Shown here: in pieces, positions 33,704-41,829 of the stretch | Numbering within the stretch: position 1 is the first letter of the stretch | Layout: the number at the start of each line of letters is the position of its first letter | Assembly (NCBI GenBank): GCA_022843805.1 | Contig: JALHMY010000084.1 | Coordinates: 1 to 44,379 of the forward strand | Source: Fuerstiella sp. | GTDB lineage: Bacteria; Planctomycetota; Planctomycetia; Planctomycetales; Planctomycetaceae | Length of the DNA stretch: 44,379 bases | Direction of reading: 5' to 3' | Made by a program: the position numbers and the translations under genes | The notes under the pieces: generated by a model | Databases searched by the model: none | The model's input: the letters and a program-made list of their open reading frames with translations, nothing else | Told to the model about the DNA's origin: nothing

Positions 33704-35128
33704 ATGAATGCCCGACAACTTGAAAAACTGGGTATCCCGCGAGCATCCTCTAAGCTGGCTGTTCAGGCGATCCAGAAGCTCTGCGAGCTGCCTGAATACA
33801 ATCGAAAGTCGGTTCGAGATCGGCTGACTCAGGTTGCCGACAATCCGCAACTGTTTCTGGGTGACCCGATTCTGAATTCGCTGGCTCAGGATTTGATTGC
33901 GAATACTCGTTCTGCAGAGAATGACCATGTATCGCCGGGAGATGGGGCAGGCGATATCAGATCATGCGGCTATAAAACCTGGGGCAGTAACATTGATGAG
34001 GCTTCTCATCGGCAGATGCAGAATGCCTGTGAAATTCCCGGAGCGGTCGCCGCGGCTCTGATGCCCGATGCCCATGTGGGTTATGGCCTGCCTATCGGTG
34101 GGGTCCTGGCGATGAAAAATGCAGTAATCCCATACGCTGTGGGAGTTGATATCGCCTGTCGAATGAAGTTGTCCATACTGGATATGCCGGTCGCGACGAT
34201 GGCGAAGCAGTTTGACCACTATCGAAATGCTCTGGAAAACGGAACTCGATTTGGAGTCGGGGTTACTCAGCGAAAACCGCAGCATCATCCGGTTCTGGAT
34301 GCTGATTGGTCGGTAACACGAGTCACTCGGGAGAACCGCGATCGTGCTCGTCAGCAGCTGGGTACGTCCGGTTCAGGAAATCACTTTGTTGAATTTGGAA
34401 TCCTGACGCTGAATGAGCGTTCCCCGGAACTTGATCTTCAGCCTGGACAGTACACCGCACTGTTGAGTCACAGCGGAAGTCGTGGCACCGGAGCCTCTGT
34501 ATGTTCAACCTACTCGAATATTGCGAGACAGAACCTTCCGAAGAAATACCAGCATGTCGACCGACTGGCATGGCTGGAGATGTCGTCTGAAGCAGGACAG
34601 GAATACTGGGCCGCAATGAATCTTATGGGTGATTATGCGGCAGCCAATCATGCAGTCATTCACCGACTTGTGACGGGACTTCTGGGGGCGAGGATTTTGT
34701 CCGGGGTTGAGAATCATCATAATTTTGCGTGGCTGGAGAAGCATAACGGTAAAGAAGTGGTGGTCCATCGCAAGGGAGCAACCCCTGCCGGTCGAGGAGA
34801 GCTTGGGGTGATTCCGGGTTCCATGGCGGATCCGGCATTCGTTGTGCGTGGGCTCGGGCACCCGGACAGTCTGATGTCTGCATCGCATGGAGCCGGGCGG
34901 GCAATGTCGCGAACCAAAGCTCGCGAACAATTCAGCTTTCGAGCTGTCCAGAAATCGCTCGCTGCTCGCGGAATTCAGGTTCTGGCCGCCGGGTCGGATG
35001 AAGTTCCGATGGTTTATAAGAATATTGAACAGGTGATGGCCGAACAGCGGGATTTGGTGGAAATTGTTGCCCGATTCGATCCGCGAATCGTGAAAATGTG
35101 CGGCGATGGCAGCCCTGCCGAGGATTAA
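33704..35128 (+). CDS. rtcB: RtcB-family RNA-splicing ligase
   Basis: A 474-residue ligase that joins 2',3'-cyclic phosphate and 5'-OH RNA ends using GTP and manganese. Metal and active-site residues are visible: C152 in GVDIACRM, H227 in GSGNHF, H256 in SHSGSRGTG, H338/H339 in ENHHN, and the guanylated His H395 in ASHGAGR. The N-terminal extension (about 1-85) is helical and longer than in the shortest RtcB. An archease gene is not next to it. The start is ATG 33704 with GAGGG ahead; a TTG frame from 33539 is possible but weak. RtcB in bacteria often acts in RNA repair after damage; whether it is inducible here cannot be seen. Confidence 0.93.
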   Translation: MNARQLEKLGIPRASSKLAVQAIQKLCELPEYNRKSVRDRLTQVADNPQLFLGDPILNSLAQDLIANTRSAENDHVSPGDGAGDIRSCGYKTWGSNIDEASHRQMQNACEIPGAVAAALMPDAHVGYGLPIGGVLAMKNAVIPYAVGVDIACRMKLSILDMPVATMAKQFDHYRNALENGTRFGVGVTQRKPQHHPVLDADWSVTRVTRENRDRARQQLGTSGSGNHFVEFGILTLNERSPELDLQPGQYTALLSHSGSRGTGASVCSTYSNIARQNLPKKYQHVDRLAWLEMSSEAGQEYWAAMNLMGDYAAANHAVIHRLVTGLLGARILSGVENHHNFAWLEKHNGKEVVVHRKGATPAGRGELGVIPGSMADPAFVVRGLGHPDSLMSASHGAGRAMSRTKAREQFSFRAVQKSLAARGIQVLAAGSDEVPMVYKNIEQVMAEQRDLVEIVARFDPRIVKMCGDGSPAED

Positions 35129-35143
35129 CCGGTTACTCTCGTC

Positions 35144-35390
35144 GTGCTCGTGCTCGTGCTCGTGCTCGTACTCGTACTCGTACTCGTACTCGTACTCGTA
35201 CTCGAAATCCGCGCGGAGCGATCCCCGACGCAACAATTGCTCCCCGGCTCTATTCGACAACGATCCCCCGACAGAGCAACTGTTGATCACTGTTCCCGGC
35301 GATCAAAGCACGATTCGTTGTAGCAGTTTCTTTCGAGCACGAGCACGAGCACCGCGATGCTGAGCACGAGCACGAACGATGCACGAGCAC
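35144..35390. repeat. Hexamer array GTGCTC/GTACTC with an inverted partner array
   Basis: Four GTGCTC hexamers (35144-35167) run into six GTACTC hexamers (35168-35203). About 130 bp further on, six GAGCAC hexamers (35335-35390, with short breaks) form the reverse complement, so the two sides can pair as a long hairpin. After the left array comes AAATCCGCGCGG...ATCCCCGACGC, which recurs at 36540. The hexamers make apparent protein repeats (Glu-Tyr, Glu-His) on the other strand, but no gene is credible here. The 35129-35521 gap holds only this structure. Confidence 0.88.
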
Positions 35391-35521
35391 GAATTGGGAG
35401 TCCGCGAGTGGAACCTGGCAAACCGGGATCTGGCAATTGATATTTTGGAGACTCAGGTTCTGTTGCTTCAGCCCGCGGCCAAATGCCACAGTTTCCGAAC
35501 TCTGATGATTTTCATCACTGT

Positions 35522-36064
35522 TCAATCAAAGCGCCAATAGCAATCTTTGTATTGCCGAACAAAACCTGTGAGCAGCAGTACAAGAAGGCAATGCTCAGCA
35601 AATCCAAAGACCTGCGGCCAGAACACCGGCATTGCACAGACCATTGCGGCAATCAGGGCAGCAATCCGCATGGGAGTATCCCCTGTGAGTCGCGACACAG
35701 AATGCAGATATAACGTATAACCGATCATGGATGAAACGGCGATGAATATGTGGAAGTGACCGAATTGTATCGGTGCAAGAAACAATACGAACAAAAGAAT
35801 TGTGAGGCTCAACATGCCCAGAATGGTTGGAATATTTGATTCGGTTGCTTGAACATTGCCATTCTGAAAGCTGGACTCGACGCGGGCAAACTGACGTCGC
35901 AGCATCAGGAAAGAAGCCAGAACGAGTAATGCGACGAACAAATTTCCGAGATAGTAATAGTCGGCGGTCTGGTACATGCTGATCGGACGAAAAAGCTCAT
36001 GTTCTGAATCGAGCGTGAGGCAGACGAGTTTGACTGCGAGCAACAGTACGACAATCAGCGTCAT
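35522..36064 (-). CDS. Membrane protein of unknown function
   Basis: A 180-residue protein, not recognised. It has about six hydrophobic stretches (roughly 2-18, 38-55, 80-98, 100-118, 134-150, 152-168), making it a small multi-pass membrane protein. No conserved motif is seen. The start is ATG 36064, on the far side from the hexamer repeats. It is bracketed by two copies of a GTGCTC/AATCCGCG sequence (35144 and 36528), so it may be part of a small repeat-bounded block with the next gene. Confidence 0.6.
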   Translation of the reverse strand: MTLIVVLLLAVKLVCLTLDSEHELFRPISMYQTADYYYLGNLFVALLVLASFLMLRRQFARVESSFQNGNVQATESNIPTILGMLSLTILLFVLFLAPIQFGHFHIFIAVSSMIGYTLYLHSVSRLTGDTPMRIAALIAAMVCAMPVFWPQVFGFAEHCLLVLLLTGFVRQYKDCYWRFD

Positions 36065-36105
36065 TTAATTACGACACCACCGTGTAAGTGACAAAGGACT
36101 TTTCA

Positions 36106-36375
36106 TTAGCTGTCGCGCCCCCTGTTCAACATCCTCGCCAGGTCAAATGCGGAACCACGAGCGATATCAAAGAATCGACTGCGATCACTGAGACTGTGCT
36201 TTCCGTTTCCTTCGGCGATGTTCAGCGGGATCGATTGGGCTGCACGCAGCCACTGATCTCGAGTATGTCGATTGTTGCCACCGAGCAGAATGGCGATCCT
36301 GTACGAATAAGCGACGTAATCGATCGACAAACGATACACATCGAGCTTTTCGTGGTCGAAGAATCGTTCGCTCAT
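36106..36375 (-). CDS. Four-helix-bundle (23S rRNA intervening-sequence-like) protein, C-terminally short
   Basis: An 89-residue protein. HEKLDVYRLSIDYVAYSYRIA and DQWLRAAQSIPLNIAEGNGK and RSRFFDIARGSAFDLARML follow the pattern of the four-helix-bundle family, which includes 23S rRNA intervening-sequence proteins. The family is normally about 115-125 residues; here the last helix is missing after a tail RGRDS. No frameshift partner could be found downstream, so this is probably a shortened or decaying copy. The start ATG 36375 has AAAGG ahead of it, so it might still be made. No reverse transcriptase is near, so an Avd-like role in diversity generation is not supported. Confidence 0.7.
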   Translation of the reverse strand: MSERFFDHEKLDVYRLSIDYVAYSYRIAILLGGNNRHTRDQWLRAAQSIPLNIAEGNGKHSLSDRSRFFDIARGSAFDLARMLNRGRDS

Positions 36376-36527
36376 GATTAACCTTTCGAGAAACAACGTC
36401 ACGAATCTGATCAATCAGGAATAGAGAAATCCTGTCGGCAATTTACCTGTTTTCGCTGCCGGAATGCAACGTTTCACGGATGTCGATCTCCTCCCGGTTC
36501 CCGCGATTCGCCCGTTTTCTTCCGTTC

Positions 36528-36578
36528 GTGCTCGTGCTCGGAATCCGCGAGGACCTATCCCTGACGCGACAAATTGAC
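36528..36578. repeat. Second GTGCTC + AATCCGCG copy
   Basis: Two GTGCTC hexamers (36528-36539) are followed by GGAATCCGCGAGGACC and ATCCCTGACGCGACAAATTG, matching the sequence after the hexamers at 35204-35240 with a few changes. Both copies have the same orientation. Confidence 0.75.
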
Positions 36579-36797
36579 CGTTAGCCCGACTTCCGCGGCT
36601 GACTTAAAAACCACAATGTTTTGTAGTTTGAGGCTGAGTCGATCGAGCAGAATTTCCTGATGGTCGCTGGGCCGGGAAATGCTTCGGGTTCTGCTCTCCG
36701 GTCCGGCGTAAGTCGGTAGAACGACATCAATCGAACTGATCTCCGAGAGTTCCGAAAGTACCCGGCGTGGTTCACTTCCCAGAGGCGGTCGCTCCAT
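36555..36797 (-). pseudogene. C-terminal fragment of an IS-type transposase
   Basis: The fragment reads EPRRVLSELSEISSIDVVLPT, then RTRSISRPSDHQEILLDRLSLKLQ, the ending pattern of transposases of the IS1634/IS4-like kind in planctomycetes. The N-terminal and catalytic parts are missing; upstream on the same strand no matching sequence continues. Similarity is by eye, so the exact IS family is uncertain. Confidence 0.4.
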
Positions 36798-36849
36798 TCG
36801 TTCTCTCGATCAGGTCTTTCAGAACGACGGTTTCCCCACCCGATCGCCA

Positions 36850-36913
36850 CCACGTAGGCGAGTGTCTCCGAGACTCGCGAACCCCGACGTCTCGGAGAGA
36901 CGCCGCTACGTGG
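36850..36913. repeat. 64-bp element, copy 1, three-way-junction fold
   Basis: The outer arms CCACGTAG and CTACGTGG (8 bp) enclose two further hairpins. One has arms like GCGAGTCTC/GAGACTCGC, the other like GGCGTCTC/GAGACGCC. The reverse complement matches the copy at 39743 at 61 of 64 positions. It lies between the transposase tail and the coding-like stretch. Confidence 0.9.
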
Positions 36914-37680
36914 TTTCCGCCTCCAGTCGGGGTTCCGGACTTAGCGGAGACATCGAGCCTGAGTGCGGCGGAGTTTCGTCAGCTGGGGATGTCCATGGCC
37001 GGGCAGCTTCCGGAGGAATCGCTGACGGCGATGCTTCCGGATCACTGGGCGGCCGCACATCCTGCCCAGGTGCTGGTGCATCGCATTGACGAGGCACGTC
37101 AGTTGGCCAGCCGAAAACGAGCCGATCGTCAGAAACGTCGGGAAAAAATCGCGACCGCGGACCTCCGCTCGGCGGACGATACCGCCAACTGAACGCCAGC
37201 GAATCCCAATGGGTTCGCCAGACGCTTACATAACAGCAGCAGTAAAAGTAGACTACGACACAGAAGTCTGTGAAATCCAGCGGTCGCTTCCCGGGCTGTT
37301 GAAGACATATTAGGTGCCTGGGCGAAGACAACTGTGACAAACATTCGAGTCAGTGAAGCGAAGCGCCCGTGACTCGAATTCAGGCATTTTGGCTTGTATC
37401 ACAACGGCCTGATCACGGAAAAGCTCGGAAGAACATAGCATTCACGCATCGGCGGGCGAACGTTGGAAAGGCGTGACTTCAATGAGTTCCGGATTTCCTC
37501 GCGCCGCCGACACTTTCATGCGTTTGTCAGAATTTGTTGTCGCACAGGCACTTACCTTTTTCTGAATTGAGTATCACTTAAGTCACCCAGCTGGTCGCTT
37601 GAGGAGTCATTACTGCTCGATCATTTGATTCACTTAGCGATCGATTGATTAAAGAGGCCAGGGCCTCAATTGGAGCCTTT

Positions 37681-38640
37681 ATGATTGGGTTTTCAAGATT
37701 TGTCACGAATGCATCTGTAAGGCAGATGTTTTTTCGATCGGTGATGGCTTTCGTGTTAATACCGGCAACTATCACTGCGGACGAGAGTCAAATCGTTGAT
37801 GCGATCGTGAACGATGATACTGGCCAAGTCGCCGGAAGGGCGTTGAATGACCTTCTGGGTCTATCGTGGAGTGAAAGGCAGAGCCTGTTGGACAAAATGC
37901 GTTGTAGTAGCCCCACAATTGCAGTCCATCTGCTCTGGATAGAGCATATAAGAAGTGTTCCGCGGAGCAAAAAGCAGCGAAGACGAAGCAGTTTAGGCTT
38001 GAGTAAACCGCAATCACTGGACATTGCGGGGGTCCACCGGTTCTTAGGATTTGTCGAGGGGAATTTATGCGTGCCTGTTCCACTCTGGTGGGAGAAGATG
38101 CTCATCAGTCCCGATGATCAGCACCCGACCAGGCTGGGATTTGAGCTCCCCAGGAGATGGTCATTCGAAGTTCCCCTGGCTCAGGAAACCGTTGCTCTTC
38201 GTCTGTCTTCTGGTGCAGAACGTCAAGTCTCCCTTCAGATCAATCAACATAAGTGGGTAAATTCAGGCGAAGAGTACATTTGCCTGAGCGCGGGCACCGG
38301 TTTCATCGTGGTGACAGACGATGAGATTGTGTTTTTATCCTCGGAGGAACGTAAAGTCGTATGGAAGCAGAATCATTGGCTGCCAGGTAAGTCGCCGATA
38401 TTGACGGGACTTGGTGAAGAGGACATCGTCTTATCTGTTAGTGTTTCATTAGAAGCGAAATGCGTAACGGTATTCGGATCAAAGACGATCAAACTGGTGC
38501 ATCAGAACGGTGCCTCCTTTGGAGATCCAGTGTTTTTTTTCGAACAGTTTTCTCTGGATGAAGGTCTGCCTATATGTCGCTTTTCTTCGAACCTTTGGGG
38601 GCACATTGGACCGAACCTGGTGGTCTCGGGCTGGCAGTGA
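37681..38640 (+). CDS. Exported protein of unknown function
   Basis: A 319-residue protein, not recognised. The start ATG 37681 has GGAG 8 nt before it. A signal peptide covers about residues 16-34 (VRQMFFRSVMAFVLIPATITA|DE). The mature part opens with a helical stretch (DAIVNDDTGQVAGRALNDLL, near residues 40-60), a basic linker (RSKKQRRRSS), then mostly beta-strand with several Trp. It is lower in GC than its neighbours. It lies between the two 64-bp elements, so it may be part of a mobile or rearranged segment. No enzymatic motif is visible. Confidence 0.65.
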   Translation: MIGFSRFVTNASVRQMFFRSVMAFVLIPATITADESQIVDAIVNDDTGQVAGRALNDLLGLSWSERQSLLDKMRCSSPTIAVHLLWIEHIRSVPRSKKQRRRSSLGLSKPQSLDIAGVHRFLGFVEGNLCVPVPLWWEKMLISPDDQHPTRLGFELPRRWSFEVPLAQETVALRLSSGAERQVSLQINQHKWVNSGEEYICLSAGTGFIVVTDDEIVFLSSEERKVVWKQNHWLPGKSPILTGLGEEDIVLSVSVSLEAKCVTVFGSKTIKLVHQNGASFGDPVFFFEQFSLDEGLPICRFSSNLWGHIGPNLVVSGWQ

Positions 38641-38739
38641 GTTGACAGAGGAAGGCGAAAGGGGGCAGGTCCAACAGTGTTCGGCACTGCGATTCCGGTT
38701 GATTTACGGCAGTATGATTTGTGGTAACCGTTCACAGCC

Positions 38740-39330
38740 TCAGCCATTCAGCAGAGACCGCGCGGGCCGTTTGCTGAGCTTTGCTTCGATAGAAGACTTC
38801 AGAAATTCGAAGAAGTTGGGTTGTTGTTTTCGGCATGTGGCCAGAGCAGTGCACATGCGTTCGTGATATCGCTGGCCGACTTCGCTCCGAGTCCCCTGAG
38901 TGATCATGCGGTCGATCACGCATTGGCGGATCTGTTGTTCGTTGTGATTGTTGGTCGGTTCGACTCCGTCTGCAAACATGAAGCGGAAGAAGCTGTCATC
39001 CAGCGAATCCGAAATCAGTCCGGTGCAGAGCCTGGCCAGATAGCCTCGCGAAACCGGCACCTGCAACACATCTTCCATGTACGTTTCGATGGTGGAATAG
39101 CTGCAATGAGCTCCGGACTTCATCCATCCGATCATCGCCAGCAGTCGCGGCCCGAAGATCGGTTTATTGAGGATGTCACCAACAACCGGAACATTTCTGT
39201 CTCCGTCGGTGGGCGTCAGGTCGAGACGCTGAACGTCTTCATCTGTCATTTCATAATCTCGACAACTCTCGCCGTCAGCGTGATTGTACCGGCCGGTTGA
39301 CACCGGGCCGCTCGCCGAATCGCAAAGCAA
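38740..39330 (-). pseudogene. IS66-family transposase with an internal deletion
   Basis: The N-terminal part reads IFGPRLLAMIGWMKSGAHCS and then VPVSRGYLARLC, as in IS66 transposases. The sequence then jumps, around SDSLDDSFFRFMFADG, to the C-terminal block VEPTNNHNEQQIRQCVI, QGTRSEVGQRYHERM and ATCRKQQPNFFEFL. The central catalytic part, including two of the three DDE acids, is gone; the final Glu in PTNNxxE is kept. About 180-200 residues are missing compared with the family. The frame is still open, so this could be a short, inactive protein. No TnpB or TnpA accessory gene lies alongside. The true start is probably near 39249. Confidence 0.75.
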
Positions 39331-39510
39331 TTTGGCGAGCGGGATGCGTCAGCTTCCCGGTATGCGATCCCCCGGGTTTCGGTGGTGAGACAAACGAATC
39401 AGTGGATGAGCCGGATATGACGGTGCCGCGGGTTTGTCCCGGCCGGTTCACTCCGGGCCGCTCGCCGAATCGCAAAGGGTTTTGGCGAGCGGGATGCGTC
39501 AGCTTCCCGG
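39289..39510. repeat. Pair of 72-bp direct repeats, 150 bp apart
   Basis: The copies at 39289-39360 and 39439-39510 share 67 of 72 positions. Each starts CCGGCCGGTT and contains a stem pair GCTCGCC/GGCGAGC and the string GGGATGCGTCAGCTTCCCGG. The offset of 150 keeps a reading frame open across both, which explains a spurious ORF. The first copy overlaps the upstream end of the IS66 remnant. Confidence 0.88.
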
Positions 39511-39641
39511 GTATGAAAGCTCTGCAATGGGCCAGCTGGGAATTTTTTTCCTGAATCCTAACGGGTGACTGCTGGCCTTTGTTTTTATTGGGTTTGGTCG
39601 TTGTTTTGGATCTTGCGGGGACCAATTGTGGCGAGTGATCG

Positions 39642-39666
39642 GCTCGGCAGGAGCCTCGCCCTCCCA
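39642..39666. repeat. Third copy of family A, right half only
   Basis: GCTCGGCAGGAGCC followed by TCGCCCTCCC matches the inverted right arm at 31895-31918 and 11218-11241. The left arm is missing, so this is a partial copy. Confidence 0.8.
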
Positions 39667-39742
39667 GTTATTCAGTGAAGCGCAAAACTGGTGGCTTCCA
39701 GCGACTCCAGCGTGTCTGTGTCTTTCAGGTGACGTACCTCAG

Positions 39743-39806
39743 CCACGTAGCGGCGTCTCTCCGAGACGCCGGGATTCGCGAGTCTCGGAGAGACTCGCCT
39801 ACGTGG
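39743..39806. repeat. 64-bp element, copy 2, opposite orientation to copy 1
   Basis: CCACGTAG at 39743-39750 pairs with CTACGTGG at 39799-39806. Inside are two hairpins, GGCGTCTC-TCC-GAGACGCC and GCGAGTCTC-GGA-GAGACTCGC, giving a three-way junction with all stems perfect. It is inverted relative to copy 1 at 36850 and lies directly next to the 145-bp array. Confidence 0.92.
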
Positions 39807-39810
39807 GGGC

Positions 39811-40400
39811 GAGCTCGTGGGCGAGCAATCGTGTTACGCAGCCCCCACGAGTTCACCTCGTGGGCTTGCAGGGCCTTTGCGCCAGGGCTTGCCAGCGGAA
39901 CGCGGACGTTCGACGGGAGTTCCGCCTGGCGCAGAGGCGAGGTAAACCCACGAGGCAAGCTCGTGGGCGAGCAATCGCGTCCGCAGCCCCCACGAGTTCA
40001 GCTCGTGGGCTTGCAGGGCCTTTGCGCCAGGGCTTGCCAGCGGAACGCGGACGTTCGACGGGAGTTCCGCCTGGCGCAGAGGCGAGGTAAACCCACGAGG
40101 CGAGCTCGTGGGCGAGCAATCGCGTCCGCAACCCCCACGAGTTCAGCTCGTGGGCTTGCAGGGCCTTTGCGCCAGGGCTTGCCAGCGGAACGCGGACGTT
40201 CGACGGGGGTTCCGCCTGGCGCAGAGGCGAGGTAAACCTACGAGGCAAGCTCGTGGGCGAGCAAGCGCTTCCGCAACCCCCACGAGTTCAGCTCGTGGGC
40301 GAGCAGAGCCTTTGCGCCAGGGCTTGCCAGCGGAACGCGGACGTTCGACGGGAGTTCCGCCTGGCGCAGAGGCGAGGTGAGCCCACGAGGCGAGCAATCT
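39811..40400. repeat. 145-bp tandem array, four copies plus a partial fifth
   Basis: Units start at 39811, 39957, 40102, 40247 and about 40392 (periods 146, 145, 145, 145). Each contains two CCCACGAG...CTCGTGGG hairpins and a larger hairpin, GCCTTTGCGCCAGG (40018-40031 in copy two) with its complement at 40070-40083, enclosing a further CGGAAC/GTTCCG stem. Since 145 is not a multiple of three, each copy shifts frame and no single protein repeat can be encoded, although several short frames appear. The fifth copy has lost about 12 bp. The array reads as structured DNA or RNA rather than as genes. Confidence 0.92.
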
Positions 40401-40405
40401 TGTTC

Positions 40406-40569
40406 GCAGCCCCATGCTTCAGCCTGGAGTCGGAATGTGTCCAACAAAACGACCGAGGCATGGAAACGGCCTGAGCCGATTGTTGATCTGCATCCCCCTC
40501 TCCCGCCGTTCCACGGCGAATGGTTTTGGTTCGATCGGAAACCCCACGCTGAAGCGTGGGGCTGCGCGA
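40406..40569. repeat. Inverted pair GCAGCCCCAYGCTTCAGC, 110 bp apart
   Basis: GCAGCCCCATGCTTCAGC near 40406 recurs in reverse complement near 40550, where the sequence itself forms a small hairpin, CCCCACGC-TGAA-GCGTGGGG. 40570-40932 holds nothing I can name. Confidence 0.65.
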
Positions 40570-40932
40570 TATGCTCGCTCTGCGAGCGAATCGCAGAATT
40601 ACTCGGTTGCGGATTTGGTCAGATGATTGTGGGATGACTGTATTCGGTGACACTGACAAAGTGGTATGTCAGTGATGTGAAGCTACCCACGATGACTCTT
40701 CTGCTGTCGCCGCTTCGCTGCTGAATGTATCGGGTTCAACGACAAATGAAGTGCGCGTTAGGAAAATCCAGGGTTTACCGCTGACCTGATTGCGGACACT
40801 TTTTGCCACGAAAACGGGCGGCCACTTCACTTCACCCTCCGACTGATTTCCGCTTCGACAAACTTGTCCCGCTCCCGAAAACTGCCTGAAAAACTCAGCC
40901 GGTGGGAGTTCTGCGCGGAATTGGACGGCTAC

Positions 40933-41619
40933 CTAGACACCCGGGGCGGTCTGGCCTTCCGTCCCCAGAAGAGCGACGCAGTTGAAGCCCGCTGCGTTGA
41001 GTTTTCGCACGGCGCCCCAGCCGGTGTCGCCGACCAGCATCGAAGAGTTGTAGGTGAATCCGCTTGATCCGCAGTCGATGATCGGCCAAACAATCTGGTT
41101 GAACCCTGGTAAAGCAGCCATTGCACCCTGAAGGGCTTGATTCTGATAGGGGTCAAACGCGTCTGCCCGGAAGGGGGCGCGTCCCTGCCGTATGTTCGCC
41201 ATGGGACGGAGCCGTTCTGTCAGAGACCGCTGATCAGGGGGATTTTTCCAGAGCAATGCATCCAATTCCGCTCGGAGCCTGCTGATTTCCACGACAGCCG
41301 CAATTGGCAGGCCCAGCACGTTCGCCGCTCGCGGATTCGCAAGCGACACCGGAAGGAAGGTGTTGAAGATCGCTTCGGCGAGGTAGGTGTCCGGACGTTG
41401 GCGGTAGGCGTCGACCGCGAACACGAACAGCGCCAATTGTGACACCGTGAGCCCATTTGGAATTGGCGGGTTCATGCTCGAGGCGATCAGATGGCCAAAG
41501 TACCAGCCTCGCAAGTCAGCTGCGCGGCGGATCTGTTCGAAGCCGATTGGAGCCCGACCGATCTGTATGTTGCCTCCCCCGACGCGAGTCGGTTTGGTTG
41601 CTTGCTTCCACGTTGTCAT
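40933..41619 (-). CDS. Protein of unknown function, 228 residues
   Basis: Not recognised. The protein begins MTTWKQATKPTRVGGGNIQI, has no signal peptide, then a helical-looking middle with SLANPRAANVLGLPIAAVVEI and RLRAELDALLWKNPPDQRSL, and ends in GQTAPGV. It contains Cys, Trp and Gly-rich turns (YNSSMLVGDTGWGAV near 190-205). Start is ATG 41619 with GAGAAG ahead. It is isolated in a repeat-rich region and followed on the same strand, upstream, by a 73-residue gene 210 nt away. Possibly horizontally acquired. Confidence 0.6.
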   Translation of the reverse strand: MTTWKQATKPTRVGGGNIQIGRAPIGFEQIRRAADLRGWYFGHLIASSMNPPIPNGLTVSQLALFVFAVDAYRQRPDTYLAEAIFNTFLPVSLANPRAANVLGLPIAAVVEISRLRAELDALLWKNPPDQRSLTERLRPMANIRQGRAPFRADAFDPYQNQALQGAMAALPGFNQIVWPIIDCGSSGFTYNSSMLVGDTGWGAVRKLNAAGFNCVALLGTEGQTAPGV

Positions 41620-41829
41620 ATGTACTTCTCAAGCAAATCACACAAAGAGGGACGAAAAGTGGCGGGAAACGCGTTCGGTTCATTTGTACAGAGCTGGTTT
41701 TTATCGAACCTGTATAAAAACGCCAGCACTGGACGAAACGAAATGCAGCAGCCCAAAGCGGACGCCGGGCGCGACGGCTAATTAGTCCCCGCAACCGGCT
41801 GAGATCCCTGCTTTCGGATGAGCAGATCG

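Larger units (their letters stand above)
36376..37680. other. Gene-poor stretch with transposase and repeat debris
   Basis: No intact gene is seen in these 1305 bp. It contains a second GTGCTC/AATCCGCG copy (36528-36578), a transposase-tail fragment (36555-36797), one copy of the 64-bp element (36850-36913) and a short coding-like stretch on the plus strand (about 36950-37190, residues such as LPDHWAAAHPAQVLVHRIDEARQ) that may be the remains of another gene. 37195-37680 shows nothing I can name, except the palindrome GAGGCC-AG-GGCCTC at 37654. Confidence 0.55.

Noticed and set aside
34505..35290. Minus-strand protein with Glu-Tyr and Glu-His repeats
   Set aside because: It is the translation of the GTGCTC/GTACTC hexamers plus the antisense of rtcB.
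36106..36375. Avd-type accessory protein of a diversity-generating retroelement
   Set aside because: No reverse transcriptase, template repeat or variable repeat nearby; only the fold family is shared.
39675..40400. Repeat protein encoded by the 145-bp array
   Set aside because: The period is not a multiple of three, so each copy changes frame; no ribosome site or domain.
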